A stretch of DNA of 64,000 nucleotides from Litorivicinus lipolyticus (GCF_009650135.1 NZ_CP045871.1:310001-374000), one strand, 5' to 3'; shown: positions 15,205 to 24,355, counted from the first letter of the stretch. Notes: generated from the sequence alone by a model not told the origin. Numbers and translations are program-made.

Positions 15205-16458
15205 ATGGAAACACAACTATCTGAGCTGTCAGGTAATCTGGCGGAGCTGAGCTACGCCGTCGATACCTTTTACTTTTTGATTTCAGGTGCACTGGTTATG
15301 TGGATGGCGGCGGGTTTCGCCATGCTAGAAGCCGGCTTGGTGCGTGCTAAAAACACCACCGAAATTCTGACCAAGAATATCCTGCTGTATTCGATTGCGT
15401 GCGTTATGTACCTGCTGATCGGTTACTCAATTATGTACATCGATATGCCTGAAGGCGGCTTCTTGCCCACCTTTGGCGGCATGATTGGTGACGAAAATGC
15501 GGCCATTGGCGATAGCTACTACTCGGCCCGTTCGGACTTCTTTTTCCAGGTCGTTTTCGTTGCGACTGGCATGAGCATCATTTCCGGCGCGGTTGCGGAG
15601 CGGATGAAGCTGTTTGCATTCCTGGCCTTTGCGGTCGTGTTTACTGGCTTTATTTACCCGATTCAGGGCGCTTGGAGCTGGGGTGGCGGGTTCTTGTCAG
15701 CCGCAGGTTTCAGCGACTTTGCAGGGTCCGGCATTGTTCACATGTGTGGCGCCGCAGCGGCCTTGGCGGGTGTGATCGTGCTGGGTGCGCGTAAAGGCAA
15801 GTACACCAAGGATGGCAAAATCAACGCGATCCCGGGTGCTAACATGCCGCTGGCCACGATCGGTACCTTTATCCTTTGGATGGGTTGGTTCGGCTTTAAC
15901 GGCGGCTCGCAGCTTCAGTTAAGCGGTTTTGATAACGCTAACGCCGTCGCCCAGATCTTTTTGAACACCAACGCTGCGGCGGCTGGCGGCGCGATTGCGG
16001 CGACCTTGGTGGCTAAGTTGATCTTTGGCAAGGCAGACCTGTCGATGGCGTTGAACGGCGCGTTGGCTGGCCTGGTTGCAATCACTGCGGAACCTTTGGC
16101 CCCGAGCGGACAGCTGGCGACATTGATCGGCGCGATCGGTGGTGTGTTGGTGGTATTCAGCATCGTCGGCTTGGACAAAATCAAAATTGACGATCCGGTT
16201 GGCGCCATCAGCGTACACGGTGTGGTCGGTGTGTTTGGTTTGATTGCAGTCGTGTTCAGCAACGACGGCGCCACTTTGGGTGCTCAGCTGTACGGCGCAT
16301 TCGCCATCTTTGTCTTCACCTTTGTCGCATCCTTCGTGGTTTGGACTGTGATCAAAGCGGTCATGGGTATCCGTGTCACCGAGGAAGAAGAGTATCAAGG
16401 TATGGACGTGATCGATTGCGGTATGGAAGCCTACCCCGAGTTCACGACTAAACGTTAA
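15205..16458 (+). CDS. amtB: Ammonium transporter
   Basis: Trimeric inner-membrane channel for NH4+/NH3. The 417-residue chain has about eleven hydrophobic segments. The twin pore histidines are seen in GSGIVHMCGAAAAL and GAISVHGVVGVFG. The N-terminus starts with about 20 polar residues and then the first span, without a cleavable signal of the E. coli AmtB kind; some Amt proteins look like this. A cytosolic C-terminal tail (EEEYQGMDVIDCGMEAYPEF) needed for GlnK gating is present. Co-transcribed with glnK; a terminator follows 21 bases after the stop. Confidence 0.96.
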   Translation: METQLSELSGNLAELSYAVDTFYFLISGALVMWMAAGFAMLEAGLVRAKNTTEILTKNILLYSIACVMYLLIGYSIMYIDMPEGGFLPTFGGMIGDENAAIGDSYYSARSDFFFQVVFVATGMSIISGAVAERMKLFAFLAFAVVFTGFIYPIQGAWSWGGGFLSAAGFSDFAGSGIVHMCGAAAALAGVIVLGARKGKYTKDGKINAIPGANMPLATIGTFILWMGWFGFNGGSQLQLSGFDNANAVAQIFLNTNAAAAGGAIAATLVAKLIFGKADLSMALNGALAGLVAITAEPLAPSGQLATLIGAIGGVLVVFSIVGLDKIKIDDPVGAISVHGVVGVFGLIAVVFSNDGATLGAQLYGAFAIFVFTFVASFVVWTVIKAVMGIRVTEEEEYQGMDVIDCGMEAYPEFTTKR

Positions 16459-16479
16459 GACAGATTAATCGCTCCATTG

Positions 16480-16505
16480 AGGCGTCCTTCGGGGCGCCTT
16501 TTTTT
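16480..16505 (+). terminator. Intrinsic terminator after amtB
   Basis: Stem AGGCGTCC / GGGCGCCT (one G-T pair) closed by a UUCG tetraloop and followed by seven T. Classic intrinsic terminator for the glnK-amtB transcript. Confidence 0.92.
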
Positions 16506-16553
16506 GTGCGTTGAACTTTGCGCGCGGTGCGCACTCTGAAGGGAGGGCAGTCG

Positions 16554-17195
16554 ATGGGTTTAAGGATGGGGCGGATGAAAGCAGTTTGGATCGGGGTGTG
16601 TTTGTGGGTCGGCGCGGTTCACGCGGATGTGTTGCTGGACCAGGGCGACCTGTCCGGCTGGGACGCTCAGTCCTTTGTTGGCGATACGCAGTACCAGCGG
16701 GTTGCGGATGCCCAGCGCGGTTTTGTGCTGCAGGGCGTGGCCGACGGGACGGCCTCGGCACTGGGTTTTGAGCGGCGCATCGACCCGGCTCAGACCCCCT
16801 GGTTGGAATGGAGTTGGCAAGTCGTCACCGCGCCGACCTTGGGCGCACCTGAACAGTCCAAGGCCGGCGATGATTACGCGGCGCGGGTGTATGTCGTGCG
16901 CAAAGGCGCATTTGGCATTTTAAGCACCCAATCTCTGGTCTATGTGCACAGCAATGCCCGCGCGATCGACGACATTTGGGACAGCCCATACACCGGCAAA
17001 GTGAAAATGTTGGCGGTCGCCAACGGCACCAGCGGCGACTGGATCAGGGTCAAGCGCAACTTGGCCGCTGATTGGCAGCGTGCGTTTGGCAGGTCGCTGG
17101 ACGAGCTGGACGGGGTCGCCTTGATGGTCGACGCCGATAACTCAGGCAGCCGAGCGGCGGCGCGTTTCGGTCAGATCGCGTTGCGTGCCAATTGA
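16554..17195 (+). CDS. Exported DUF3047-family protein
   Basis: A 213-residue protein with a Sec signal peptide of about 24 residues ending WVGAVHA. The mature part matches what is known of DUF3047: the WLEWSWQV strand, the GDDYAARVYVV block and the C-terminal GVALMVDADNSGSRAAA stretch. The domain looks like a lectin-like beta sandwich; no biochemical role is established. The start was set at the ATG with AAGGGAGGG just upstream; an earlier in-frame ATG has no such site. It is a single gene after the amtB terminator, converging on yigB with one base between stops. Confidence 0.75.
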   Translation: MGLRMGRMKAVWIGVCLWVGAVHADVLLDQGDLSGWDAQSFVGDTQYQRVADAQRGFVLQGVADGTASALGFERRIDPAQTPWLEWSWQVVTAPTLGAPEQSKAGDDYAARVYVVRKGAFGILSTQSLVYVHSNARAIDDIWDSPYTGKVKMLAVANGTSGDWIRVKRNLAADWQRAFGRSLDELDGVALMVDADNSGSRAAARFGQIALRAN

Positions 17196-17196
17196 T

Positions 17197-17871
17197 TCAG
17201 TGACCCAGCAGCGCCGGTAAATGGCGGACCTCGGCCAGCTGATGGTCCGATTCAGGGCCCGGCGGTGTGCCCTGACCGATCCACAGGGTTTGGAAGCCCA
17301 ATTGTTTAGCGGCAACGACGTCTTGGTCCCAGTGGTCGCCGACGTGCAACACCTGTTCTGGCGGCACATTTAGCCGCATCAACGCATCGAAAAACATCGG
17401 TGCCGCCGGTTTCCCGACCGCGAAGTCTTCGGCATTTAAGCAAAACTGAAAGTGCTCCCCGGCAGCCGTCTGGGCGATTTGGGTGGTGCCATTGGTGATC
17501 GCGCCGATGGCGTAATGCGGGCTTAGTGCCGACAGCATGTCCAGCGCCCCGTCAAAAAAGTTGACCTGCTGGCGTGCCTGCTGGAACAGCTGTGCAGCCT
17601 GGGCCCCCAAACGCGAGGCGTCGGCCACCTGTAGCTGTTGTAAGGCATCGATTAGCGCCAGTTTGCGTACGGCTTTGAGGTTGTGACTAACGTTGGGGTT
17701 TTCGTCTGCGAAGTGACGGCGCACGGCGACGAAACTGTCGGGCGTGTGGGCCTGGGTAAAGGCTGGGCAATGCTCGTCCAGCCACTCGAACATGATCGCC
17801 TCGGCGCGGCCAATAACGTCCGCGGTGCTCCACAGGGTGTCGTCCAAATCAAAGGTAATGGCGCGAATCAT
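17197..17871 (-). CDS. yigB: HAD-superfamily hydrolase, YigB type
   Basis: A 224-residue HAD phosphatase. Motif I is FDLDDTLWS at residues 7-15, motif II is the ITNGT of GAITNGTTQIA, and motif III/IV includes the VGDHWDQDVVAAKQLG stretch. E. coli YigB dephosphorylates FMN and other small phosphoesters. The position, with its start overlapping the xerC stop by ATGA, is the conserved dapF-DUF484-xerC-yigB order, and that supports the specific name. It is the last gene of the operon. Confidence 0.85.
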   Translation of the reverse strand: MIRAITFDLDDTLWSTADVIGRAEAIMFEWLDEHCPAFTQAHTPDSFVAVRRHFADENPNVSHNLKAVRKLALIDALQQLQVADASRLGAQAAQLFQQARQQVNFFDGALDMLSALSPHYAIGAITNGTTQIAQTAAGEHFQFCLNAEDFAVGKPAAPMFFDALMRLNVPPEQVLHVGDHWDQDVVAAKQLGFQTLWIGQGTPPGPESDHQLAEVRHLPALLGH

Positions 17872-18734
17872 GATTTTCTCCGGGCTCTTGGGTGGGCGTG
17901 ATCGTAGGCCTGTGCCAGGTGATCGAAATCCAGGTGCGTATAGACCTGGGTGGTGCTGAGGTGGGCGTGTCCCAGTAGCTCCTGGACCGCGCGCAAGTCG
18001 CCGCTACCCTCTAGCAAATGGGTCGCGAAGGCGTGGCGCAACTGGTGCGGGTGGACCGCCTGGTTGCCCAGTGTGCGCAGTGCTCGTTGTTTGAGGCGGC
18101 GCTGGATTTGGCGGGTCGACAGGGCGGGCCCGCGCGGGGTGCAAAACATGGCGTCACTGCCGGCGCTTGGGCGCACGTCCAACCACGCCTGCAGTGCACG
18201 TGCGGCCGGGCGGGTCAGCGGGGCCATGCGGGTTTTGTTGCCCTTGCCGGTGACCCTAGCCAAGCGCTGGGTCAGGTCGACATCGCCCAACCGCAAACCG
18301 GCGACTTCGGACAGGCGCAGACCGCTGCCGTAGAGCAGTTCCCACAGCGCCTGATCGCGGCGCTCGATCGGGCTGCCGTCGCCGGCTTGTAACAAGGCTT
18401 GGGCGTCATCGACTGACAGGGTGTCGGGCAGCTTGCGTCCGGCTTTGGGGGCGCGAATGCCGGCGCAGGGGTCGTGGCTGATCCACTCGCGTTGGCGGGC
18501 GTACTTGGCGAAGCTGCGCAGCGCCGATAAGCGCCGAGCCAGGCTGGCCGGGGACAGCCCTTGGCTGCGAGCACGGTGGGTCCAGCGCCGGACGTGCTCG
18601 CCATCGAGCTGTGCCAATGGGATGTCCGGCAGGCTGGCGAGGTCGCGGGCGTAGGCGTTTAGTGTGGTGGTGGCGCGTGCTTGGGAGTGGCTCAGCTGAT
18701 CCAGCCACTGGGCCACCGCACGCGCCGTGTTCAC
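17868..18734 (-). CDS. xerC: Tyrosine recombinase XerC
   Basis: Resolves chromosome dimers at dif together with XerD and FtsK. The 288-residue protein has an N-terminal SAM-like core-binding domain and a C-terminal catalytic domain. Catalytic residues are visible: Arg in GSGLRLSEVAGL, Lys in TGKGNKTR, His-Leu-Arg in HQLRHAFATHLL, His in LGHAHLSTTQ and the nucleophile Tyr in TQVYTHLD. The start is GTG, overlapping the stop of the DUF484 gene. XerC rather than XerD follows from the operon with dapF and yigB. Confidence 0.95.
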   Translation of the reverse strand: MNTARAVAQWLDQLSHSQARATTTLNAYARDLASLPDIPLAQLDGEHVRRWTHRARSQGLSPASLARRLSALRSFAKYARQREWISHDPCAGIRAPKAGRKLPDTLSVDDAQALLQAGDGSPIERRDQALWELLYGSGLRLSEVAGLRLGDVDLTQRLARVTGKGNKTRMAPLTRPAARALQAWLDVRPSAGSDAMFCTPRGPALSTRQIQRRLKQRALRTLGNQAVHPHQLRHAFATHLLEGSGDLRAVQELLGHAHLSTTQVYTHLDFDHLAQAYDHAHPRARRKS

Positions 18735-19387
18735 GCTTGAATGCGCGGCAACAACAGTCCCAGCGCCTCGGCAATGGTGGCCAGAAAGAGCGTGTCCATA
18801 CCGCCCTCGAAGTGCCGCTCGTTGGGGCTGCCGAGCGCCAGTGCGCCCAAACTGGGTTGTCCGATCGGCACCGCCGCGGCGCTGCCGACATTGCGGTTGG
18901 GTCCAAACAGGCGTTCGTTCAGTTGCCGGCTAAAGCGACCGACCCGGCCGTCGGGGCTGTTGAGCAGTAACTTGACGTCATCGAGTTCAAATTCGTGCGC
19001 CGGTAGCCGGCGAATAATGCCGCGGTCCTCGGCTTCGGTGACGTCGCAGGCCAGCACTAAACAGACGGTGTCCAAGTCAAACGCTCGCTGCAGGTGTTCT
19101 TCGAGGCAGGCGGATACTTCGTCGAGGTCTTCGCACTGCAACAGCGACAGCACCAGCGCGCGGGTGCGCTCAAAAATCCATGCATTGGCGCGGGCACTGT
19201 CGATCATGCGGGCATTCTCGGCGTGCGCTGACTTGAGCTGGGCGCGCAGGTTACCCAGCGCATGGTGACTCAAGCTAATGACGCTGTTGTTGGCCTTGGT
19301 GACCTGTAACCGATCCAGTAGTTCGGGATGGTTGATGAAAAAGTCGGGGTGCGCGCTGAGGTAGTCAACGACGTCTTGATCGCTCAT
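18731..19387 (-). CDS. DUF484 family protein (YigA-type, GAF-like fold)
   Basis: A 218-residue protein of unknown biochemical role, conserved between dapF and xerC in gammaproteobacteria. The N-terminus (VVDYLSAHPDFFINHPELL) is the family signature, followed by a helical linker and a GAF-like sensory fold. A coiled segment at about 40-65 could dimerise. The start overlaps the dapF stop by 4 bases. What it senses or binds is not known; the operon suggests a link to chromosome resolution or envelope growth, but that is inference only. Confidence 0.85.
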   Translation of the reverse strand: MSDQDVVDYLSAHPDFFINHPELLDRLQVTKANNSVISLSHHALGNLRAQLKSAHAENARMIDSARANAWIFERTRALVLSLLQCEDLDEVSACLEEHLQRAFDLDTVCLVLACDVTEAEDRGIIRRLPAHEFELDDVKLLLNSPDGRVGRFSRQLNERLFGPNRNVGSAAAVPIGQPSLGALALGSPNERHFEGGMDTLFLATIAEALGLLLPRIQA

Positions 19388-20220
19388 AGGCGTGCGGTTC
19401 CATCAAAAATAAATTCGCCCGGGCCGGTCATCAAAATCGGTTCGCCGGCCTGGTAGCTGAGTTGCAAGGCGCCGCCGAGCAAGCGCAGCGTCGCAGTCGG
19501 TTCGAGCCAGCCGTGGCTGACCGCGGCAACCATGGCGGCACAGGCACCGGTACCGCACGCCTGTGTTTCGCCAACGCCGCGCTCAAACACGCGCAATTTG
19601 GCCTCGGTTGGGCTGAGGATTTCCAAAAAGCCGACGTTGACACCCTCGGCAAAAGCTCCGGATTGCTGGATCTGAGGGCCCAGTGTCGCCACCGGTGCCT
19701 GGTCACAGTTATCGACGCGAACGACGGCGTGCGGATTGCCAACGTTGACGACACTCAGTTCAACGGCCTGGTCGCCGATGTCCAGGCGGTAAAGGCCGTT
19801 GTGTTGGCCATCGCCGTGCGGTGCAAACGGGATGTCAGCGGGCGCGGTTTTCGGGGCGCCCATGTCGACCGTGACCAAGCGATTATCGTCGATGTTGAGC
19901 GACAGCACGCCGTTGCACGTGGACACGCTGATCGGATTCGAACGGGTCAGTTTTTGCTCGGTGACAAACAGTGCGAAACAGCGCGCGCCATTGCCACAGT
20001 GCTCGACCTCGTTGCCGTCGGCGTTAAAAATCCGGTAGCTAAATTCGACGTCCGGCCGTGTCGGCGGTTCGACGATCAGCAGCTGATCGAAGCCCACGCC
20101 GGTGTGGCGGTCGGCAAGGCGGCGAATCTGTTCGGGGCGCAGCATGACGTTTTGAGTGATCGCGTTGACCACCACAAAGTCGTTGCCCAATCCGTGCATT
20201 TTGGTGAACTCAAGACGCAT
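19384..20220 (-). CDS. dapF: Diaminopimelate epimerase
   Basis: Interconverts LL- and meso-diaminopimelate, cofactor-free, for lysine and peptidoglycan. The two catalytic cysteines are in EHCGNGARCFA and TQACGTGACAAM. The N-terminus MRLEFTKMHGLGNDFVVV is typical; a longer frame upstream was rejected because the 26 extra residues have no homology and lie inside lysA. The resulting 278 residues are the normal length. It overlaps the end of lysA by 11 bases, so translation of the two is coupled. Confidence 0.96.
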   Translation of the reverse strand: MRLEFTKMHGLGNDFVVVNAITQNVMLRPEQIRRLADRHTGVGFDQLLIVEPPTRPDVEFSYRIFNADGNEVEHCGNGARCFALFVTEQKLTRSNPISVSTCNGVLSLNIDDNRLVTVDMGAPKTAPADIPFAPHGDGQHNGLYRLDIGDQAVELSVVNVGNPHAVVRVDNCDQAPVATLGPQIQQSGAFAEGVNVGFLEILSPTEAKLRVFERGVGETQACGTGACAAMVAAVSHGWLEPTATLRLLGGALQLSYQAGEPILMTGPGEFIFDGTARL

Positions 20221-21478
20221 CGGTCGGCTCCAGCAGGCTTTCCAGTGCAAATTGGTCGGCGTAGGTCTCGCGGCGCCGGACCAGGTGGGCTTGGTCACCG
20301 TCGACCAGCACTTCGGCGGCGCGGTTACGGGTGTTGTAGTTGGAGCTCATGACAAATCCGTAGGCACCGGCACTGCGCACGGCCAACAGGTCTCCCGGAG
20401 CAATCGTTAACTCGCGGTCCTTGCCCAAAAAGTCGCCGCTTTCACAGACCGGTCCGACCACGTCAAAGCGGGCATGGGTGGCGCCGGGCGTTGGCGCCTG
20501 CATGACCGGTACAATGCGCTGCCAGGCGCTGTATAGGCTAGGGCGAATCAGGTCGTTCATGGCGCCATCGACGACCGCAAAGTGCTTGCCGTGGTTTTCT
20601 TTCAGCAAGTTGACCCGGGTCAGCATGACCCCGGCGTTGGCTGCGATCGAACGGCCCGGTTCAAGCACCAACTTGAGACCGCTGCCGGCCAGGCGGGCTT
20701 TGACCAGGGTCAGGTACTCGCTGGGGTGCGGCGGTTGCTCGTCTTGGTAGGGCACGCCCAGCCCGCCGCCCAAGTCGATGTGGTCCAGCTGAATGCCCAA
20801 TCCGGCGATCGACTCGATCAGTTCGAGCAGTTTTTCCAGGGCCGCCATCAGCGGGGTCAAGTCGGTCAGTTGGCTGCCGATGTGGCAGTCGATGCCGCTG
20901 ATGTGGATGCCCGGCAGTTCGGCCGCCCGCTGGTACACGGCGAGGGCGCGCTGATGGGCGATGCCGAACTTGTTGTCGCGCAGCCCGGTGCTGATGTAGG
21001 GGTGGGTGCCGGCATCCACGTCGGGGTTGACGCGAATCGAGACCGGCGCGGTTTTGCCCATGTCGCTGGCGACCTGAGACAGGGTTTCCAGTTCCGCTTC
21101 GGATTCAACATTGAAGCAGTAGATGCCGACGTCGAGCGCGCGGCGCATTTCGCCGGGCTGCTTGCCGACGCCTGAAAATACCACCTTTTGCGGGTCGCCA
21201 CCGGCGGCCAGTACGCGTTCCAATTCGCCTTGGCTGACGATGTCAAAACCACTGCCGGCTGCAGCCAGGGCCTGGAGAACGGCCAGATTGGAGTTGGCTT
21301 TCATGCCGTAGCAGACCAGGTGCGGGTAGTCCGACAAGGCATCGGAATAGGCGGCCAAGTGGCGCAAGAAGGTTGCCTTGGAATAGACGAATAACGGCGT
21401 GCCAAAGCGCTCGGCCAAATCGGCCAACGAGCAGTCTTCGGCCATTAATTGGCCGCCGGCTTGGTTAAAGTGGTCCAC
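20210..21478 (-). CDS. lysA: Diaminopimelate decarboxylase
   Basis: PLP enzyme that decarboxylates meso-diaminopimelate to lysine. The PLP lysine is in CYGMKANSNLAVL. HISGIDCHIGSQL, GGGLGVPY and the EPGRSIAANAGV phosphate-binding segment are in place, and CESGDFLG carries the second-subunit active-site cysteine. The start is GTG, which begins MDHFNQAGGQLMAED, the usual LysA N-terminus. The start codon lies inside the short lptM gene. Length 422 residues, as usual. Confidence 0.96.
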   Translation of the reverse strand: MDHFNQAGGQLMAEDCSLADLAERFGTPLFVYSKATFLRHLAAYSDALSDYPHLVCYGMKANSNLAVLQALAAAGSGFDIVSQGELERVLAAGGDPQKVVFSGVGKQPGEMRRALDVGIYCFNVESEAELETLSQVASDMGKTAPVSIRVNPDVDAGTHPYISTGLRDNKFGIAHQRALAVYQRAAELPGIHISGIDCHIGSQLTDLTPLMAALEKLLELIESIAGLGIQLDHIDLGGGLGVPYQDEQPPHPSEYLTLVKARLAGSGLKLVLEPGRSIAANAGVMLTRVNLLKENHGKHFAVVDGAMNDLIRPSLYSAWQRIVPVMQAPTPGATHARFDVVGPVCESGDFLGKDRELTIAPGDLLAVRSAGAYGFVMSSNYNTRNRAAEVLVDGDQAHLVRRRETYADQFALESLLEPTDAS

Positions 21479-21572
21479 TTGAGGTCTCCGAATCCGCGTC
21501 GGGTAAACTCAAGGGTCCGGTGTTACCGCACCCGGCAACACCCAGGATCAATAGAATTAAAAACAGTCGCAT
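21465..21572 (-). CDS. lptM: LptM (YifL)-type small lipoprotein, 35 residues
   Basis: Tiny gene not usually picked up by length filters. The peptide starts MRLFLILLILGVAGCGNTG, a lipobox (GVAGC) with the lipidated cysteine at residue 15. Then comes GPLSLPD, the conserved GPL-x-LP motif of LptM. LptM assists oxidative folding of LptD in the LPS translocon at the outer membrane. Its place immediately before lysA-dapF is the conserved context. It overlaps the lysA start by 14 bases. No strong ribosome site is visible. Confidence rests on motif plus synteny. Confidence 0.85.
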   Translation of the reverse strand: MRLFLILLILGVAGCGNTGPLSLPDADSETSSGPL

Positions 21573-21587
21573 AGCGCAAGTATACCC

Positions 21588-23066
21588 TTAGGCGGCGACA
21601 ACTCGGTATCTATTCCGCCCCTGATTTTTGGCTTGATACAACGCTTGGTCGGCTTCTTCGACAAGCTCCCAGGGGTCGTCATCGCCGATCGGAATGCAGG
21701 CGGCGATGCCCAAACTTAGCGTGATGTAGGGGGCAGTTTCAGACGTCGGGTGCGCCAAGGCCAATGCAGCCAGACGTTGTTGCAAGCGCACGACCGGCTC
21801 TTCGGCATTTTGGGCGTTGCTGGCGGGCAGTAAAATAACGAACTCTTCGCCCCCGTAACGCGCGACCAGGTCACCGGCTCGGGTAAATGCTTGCTTGATG
21901 ATGGTGGCGACTTGGCGCAGGCATTCGTCCCCCGCGGGATGGCCGGCGCTGTCGTTGTAGGCTTTGAAATGGTCAATGTCAGCCAGCACGATGGTCAGCG
22001 GCAGCTTTTCGCGAGCGTGGCGGCGCCATTCGCGCGCCAGTACGTCGTCAAAGTGGCGTCGGTTGGCGAGCTGTGTCAGCGGGTCGGTGCGCACCTGTTG
22101 AGCGAGCCGAGCATGGGCTTCGCTGAGTTCGCGTTGGACCGCTAGCAGCTCCGCTTCTTTGGCTTGGCGTGCGATGACTTCGCGTTGCAGCTGTTGGTTG
22201 ACCTCGTTGAGGTAGTCTTGGCTGCGCGTCGGTTCGTGCGCCTGAATGCGCGCGGTGGGTGCAACCGGTGTGCGTCGCGCAATGGGTTTGGCCGCCCGTG
22301 CCTCGGCGCGTGCACGGCGCGCTGACCATAGGGCCGCCAGCGCCACCAGCAACAACAGGGCGGCGGCTGACGCGATGTACACCCAGGTCAGTGTGGGTTT
22401 GGCCGGTGTGTTGGTTTGCCCCAGCAAATATCTCGACTCGAAGGCCTGTAGCTGCGGCGCCAGTCGCGCCACCGCACTGTCCAATCGCGCCGCCAGGGCT
22501 GGGCTGAGTTGGTGATGAATAACGATGGGCTGCTGCAAGGCCCAGTCCGAGAACCGCAGGCCATTGATCTGCCAACGCGCAATTTCGCCGCTCAGATCAA
22601 CCATGGGGGCGACTACACCATCGACGATTCCGGCCGCCAGCTCTTTGACGGCGGTTTGGGGCGAGGCGTAATTGATGAAGCGGGTACTGGGGAATGCCGC
22701 GCGAATGCCGTCAGCGCTGGCGTCATTGTCGAGAATGCCAATGCGCCGGCCTTGGGGTGAGGTCAATGGCAGGTCTTGGCGATACAGCAGCGCAATCGTT
22801 CGCCGGCTGAGCGCCGGGCTGTGCTGATCGGTCAGGCTGTCCGGGCCAAGGGCCCAGGCCTCCGGGACCTGGGTGGGTGTTTGCGCGACCTGTTCGGCGC
22901 TGGCCAGCAAGCGAACCTGGACGGGTAGGCCGGCAATTTCGCCCAATTGCTGGCTGAAATGGCGCGCCAGCTCAACCGAGACGCGGTCGCTGTCGTGAAC
23001 AAACAGCGTGTAGGCAGCCGACTGCCATGACAGCAGGCACCCTAGTACCGCCGCTGCCAGTCGCAT
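21588..23066 (-). CDS. Membrane-anchored diguanylate cyclase with periplasmic solute-binding-like domain
   Basis: A 492-residue protein: signal peptide (about 1-18), periplasmic domain resembling phosphonate/SBP-type binding proteins (about 20-215), one span near 225-245, a coiled-coil linker (about 270-320) and a C-terminal GGDEF domain. The active site reads [12 protein letters not shown], and the product-inhibition I-site RAGD sits five residues upstream, so an active, feedback-inhibited cyclase is expected. The start overlaps the stop of the TolC-family gene (TAATG). The ligand of the periplasmic domain is unknown. Confidence 0.85.
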   Translation of the reverse strand: MRLAAAVLGCLLSWQSAAYTLFVHDSDRVSVELARHFSQQLGEIAGLPVQVRLLASAEQVAQTPTQVPEAWALGPDSLTDQHSPALSRRTIALLYRQDLPLTSPQGRRIGILDNDASADGIRAAFPSTRFINYASPQTAVKELAAGIVDGVVAPMVDLSGEIARWQINGLRFSDWALQQPIVIHHQLSPALAARLDSAVARLAPQLQAFESRYLLGQTNTPAKPTLTWVYIASAAALLLLVALAALWSARRARAEARAAKPIARRTPVAPTARIQAHEPTRSQDYLNEVNQQLQREVIARQAKEAELLAVQRELSEAHARLAQQVRTDPLTQLANRRHFDDVLAREWRRHAREKLPLTIVLADIDHFKAYNDSAGHPAGDECLRQVATIIKQAFTRAGDLVARYGGEEFVILLPASNAQNAEEPVVRLQQRLAALALAHPTSETAPYITLSLGIAACIPIGDDDPWELVEEADQALYQAKNQGRNRYRVVAA

Positions 23067-24355
23067 TAGGGGGCAAGCATTTGGTTGATCGCGGCCAAAT
23101 CATCGCCACTCAAGTCGCCTTGGAGCTGTTCCAGTTGCAGGCTAAGGCGAGCGTGCTGGTAGCGTGCGATTTGGTAGTCGCTCTGGGCACTGAACAGGTC
23201 ACTTTGGGCGTTCAAGACATCGATAATGTCGCCGCTGCCGACTTCGTAGGCGCCCTCGGTCGCCTCGACCGCGGTCTGCGCCGAGCGAATGGCTTGGCGG
23301 CGAGCGGTCACGGTTTGTGCTTGGGTGGCGATGCTGCGGTACAGCGAGCGCGTGGTGCGCACGATTTCGCGACGGGTGACTTCTAAGTTGGCCTGGGCTT
23401 GGGTCAGGCCGGCTATCGCGCTGGCTTGGCTGGCCTGGTTGCGGCCGCCACTGTAGAGGGGCACGGACAGGGTCAATTTGACACCGTAGTCGCTGGCCCA
23501 GACGCCGCCTCTTAGATTTTTGCTGGCGCCGGTGTTGGCCTCCGCATCGACCCGGTAGGCGTCACTCGCCAGGGCGCTGTCGACGCCGGCACGGGCGCTG
23601 TCGACGCCGGCTTGGGCAGTGCGCATTGCCGCGGACTGGGCGAGGGCGTTTTGAAGCACCGAATTCAGCGCGGCGGTGGGCTCAACCGCCTGGTAGCGGT
23701 CGGAAAAGTCGGCCAGCGCATCATAGCGTTCGCCGGTCAGTTGTTCGAGGCTGTCAAAGGCTTGGGCCAAGGTGTCGGTGGCGCGGATTGCGCCGACCGC
23801 AGCCAAATCGTAGCTGGCCTGGGCGCGGTCGACATCAACGCGCGTACCCAAACCCACGTCCAGGCGCTGTTCGGCGCGTTCTAGCTGGCGCGCGACCGCG
23901 CTGACCTGGGCGTCGGCCGCTTCCAGTTCAGCCTGGGCGGTGAGGGTGTCAAAGTAAGCGCCGGCGACGTCCAGGGTGAGTTGCTGGGTCGCGGCAGTGG
24001 CGCTGACCTGTGCGGTTGCGACGGCGGCACGCTTGGCGTCAATGCCGGCGTTTTCGGTCGGCGCAATCAGCGGCAAGGTTGCGGCAATCGCACCAATCAA
24101 GCTGGCGGCTCCGCCTTCATTGCTGACAATGTTGCTGTTGAGGGTTTCGCTCGCCCCTGCGGTTGCGCGCAGATTAATCGACGGATTCAGCGTGGCATTG
24201 GCACCGATCAGGTTTTGCTCAGCGGCATCGACCGCGGCGGCGGCAGCGGCCAAGCTCGGGTTGGCGGATTGCGCCGCCAGGTAAACATCAACCAGATTGG
24301 CTGGGGTGGCCCAGGTCAGGGGCGGCAGCAACAGGCCGAGTGCTAATAAACGCAT
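23066..24355 (-). CDS. TolC-family outer-membrane efflux protein
   Basis: A 429-residue TolC-like channel protein with signal peptide (MRLLALGLLLPPLTWATPA). Two repeated alpha-helical/beta halves of the OEP family are seen, for example EAADAQVSAVARQLERAEQRLDVGLGT in the first and the matching VEATEGAYEVGSGDIIDVLNA (cut here) in the second. Such proteins form the outer-membrane exit of type I secretion and RND pumps. It lies divergent from nudF as tolC does in E. coli, so it may be the general TolC. The ATG was chosen over a TTG 12 bases upstream because of the GAGAG before it. Confidence 0.87.
   Translation of the reverse strand: MRLLALGLLLPPLTWATPANLVDVYLAAQSANPSLAAAAAAVDAAEQNLIGANATLNPSINLRATAGASETLNSNIVSNEGGAASLIGAIAATLPLIAPTENAGIDAKRAAVATAQVSATAATQQLTLDVAGAYFDTLTAQAELEAADAQVSAVARQLERAEQRLDVGLGTRVDVDRAQASYDLAAVGAIRATDTLAQAFDSLEQLTGERYDALADFSDRYQAVEPTAALNSVLQNALAQSAAMRTAQAGVDSARAGVDSALASDAYRVDAEANTGASKNLRGGVWASDYGVKLTLSVPLYSGGRNQASQASAIAGLTQAQANLEVTRREIVRTTRSLYRSIATQAQTVTARRQAIRSAQTAVEATEGAYEVGSGDIIDVLNAQSDLFSAQSDYQIARYQHARLSLQLEQLQGDLSGDDLAAINQMLAP

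Noticed and set aside
19462..20352. 296-codon plus-strand open frame over dapF
   Set aside because: dapF on the minus strand has both catalytic cysteines and operon overlaps; the plus frame has neither motif nor ribosome site.
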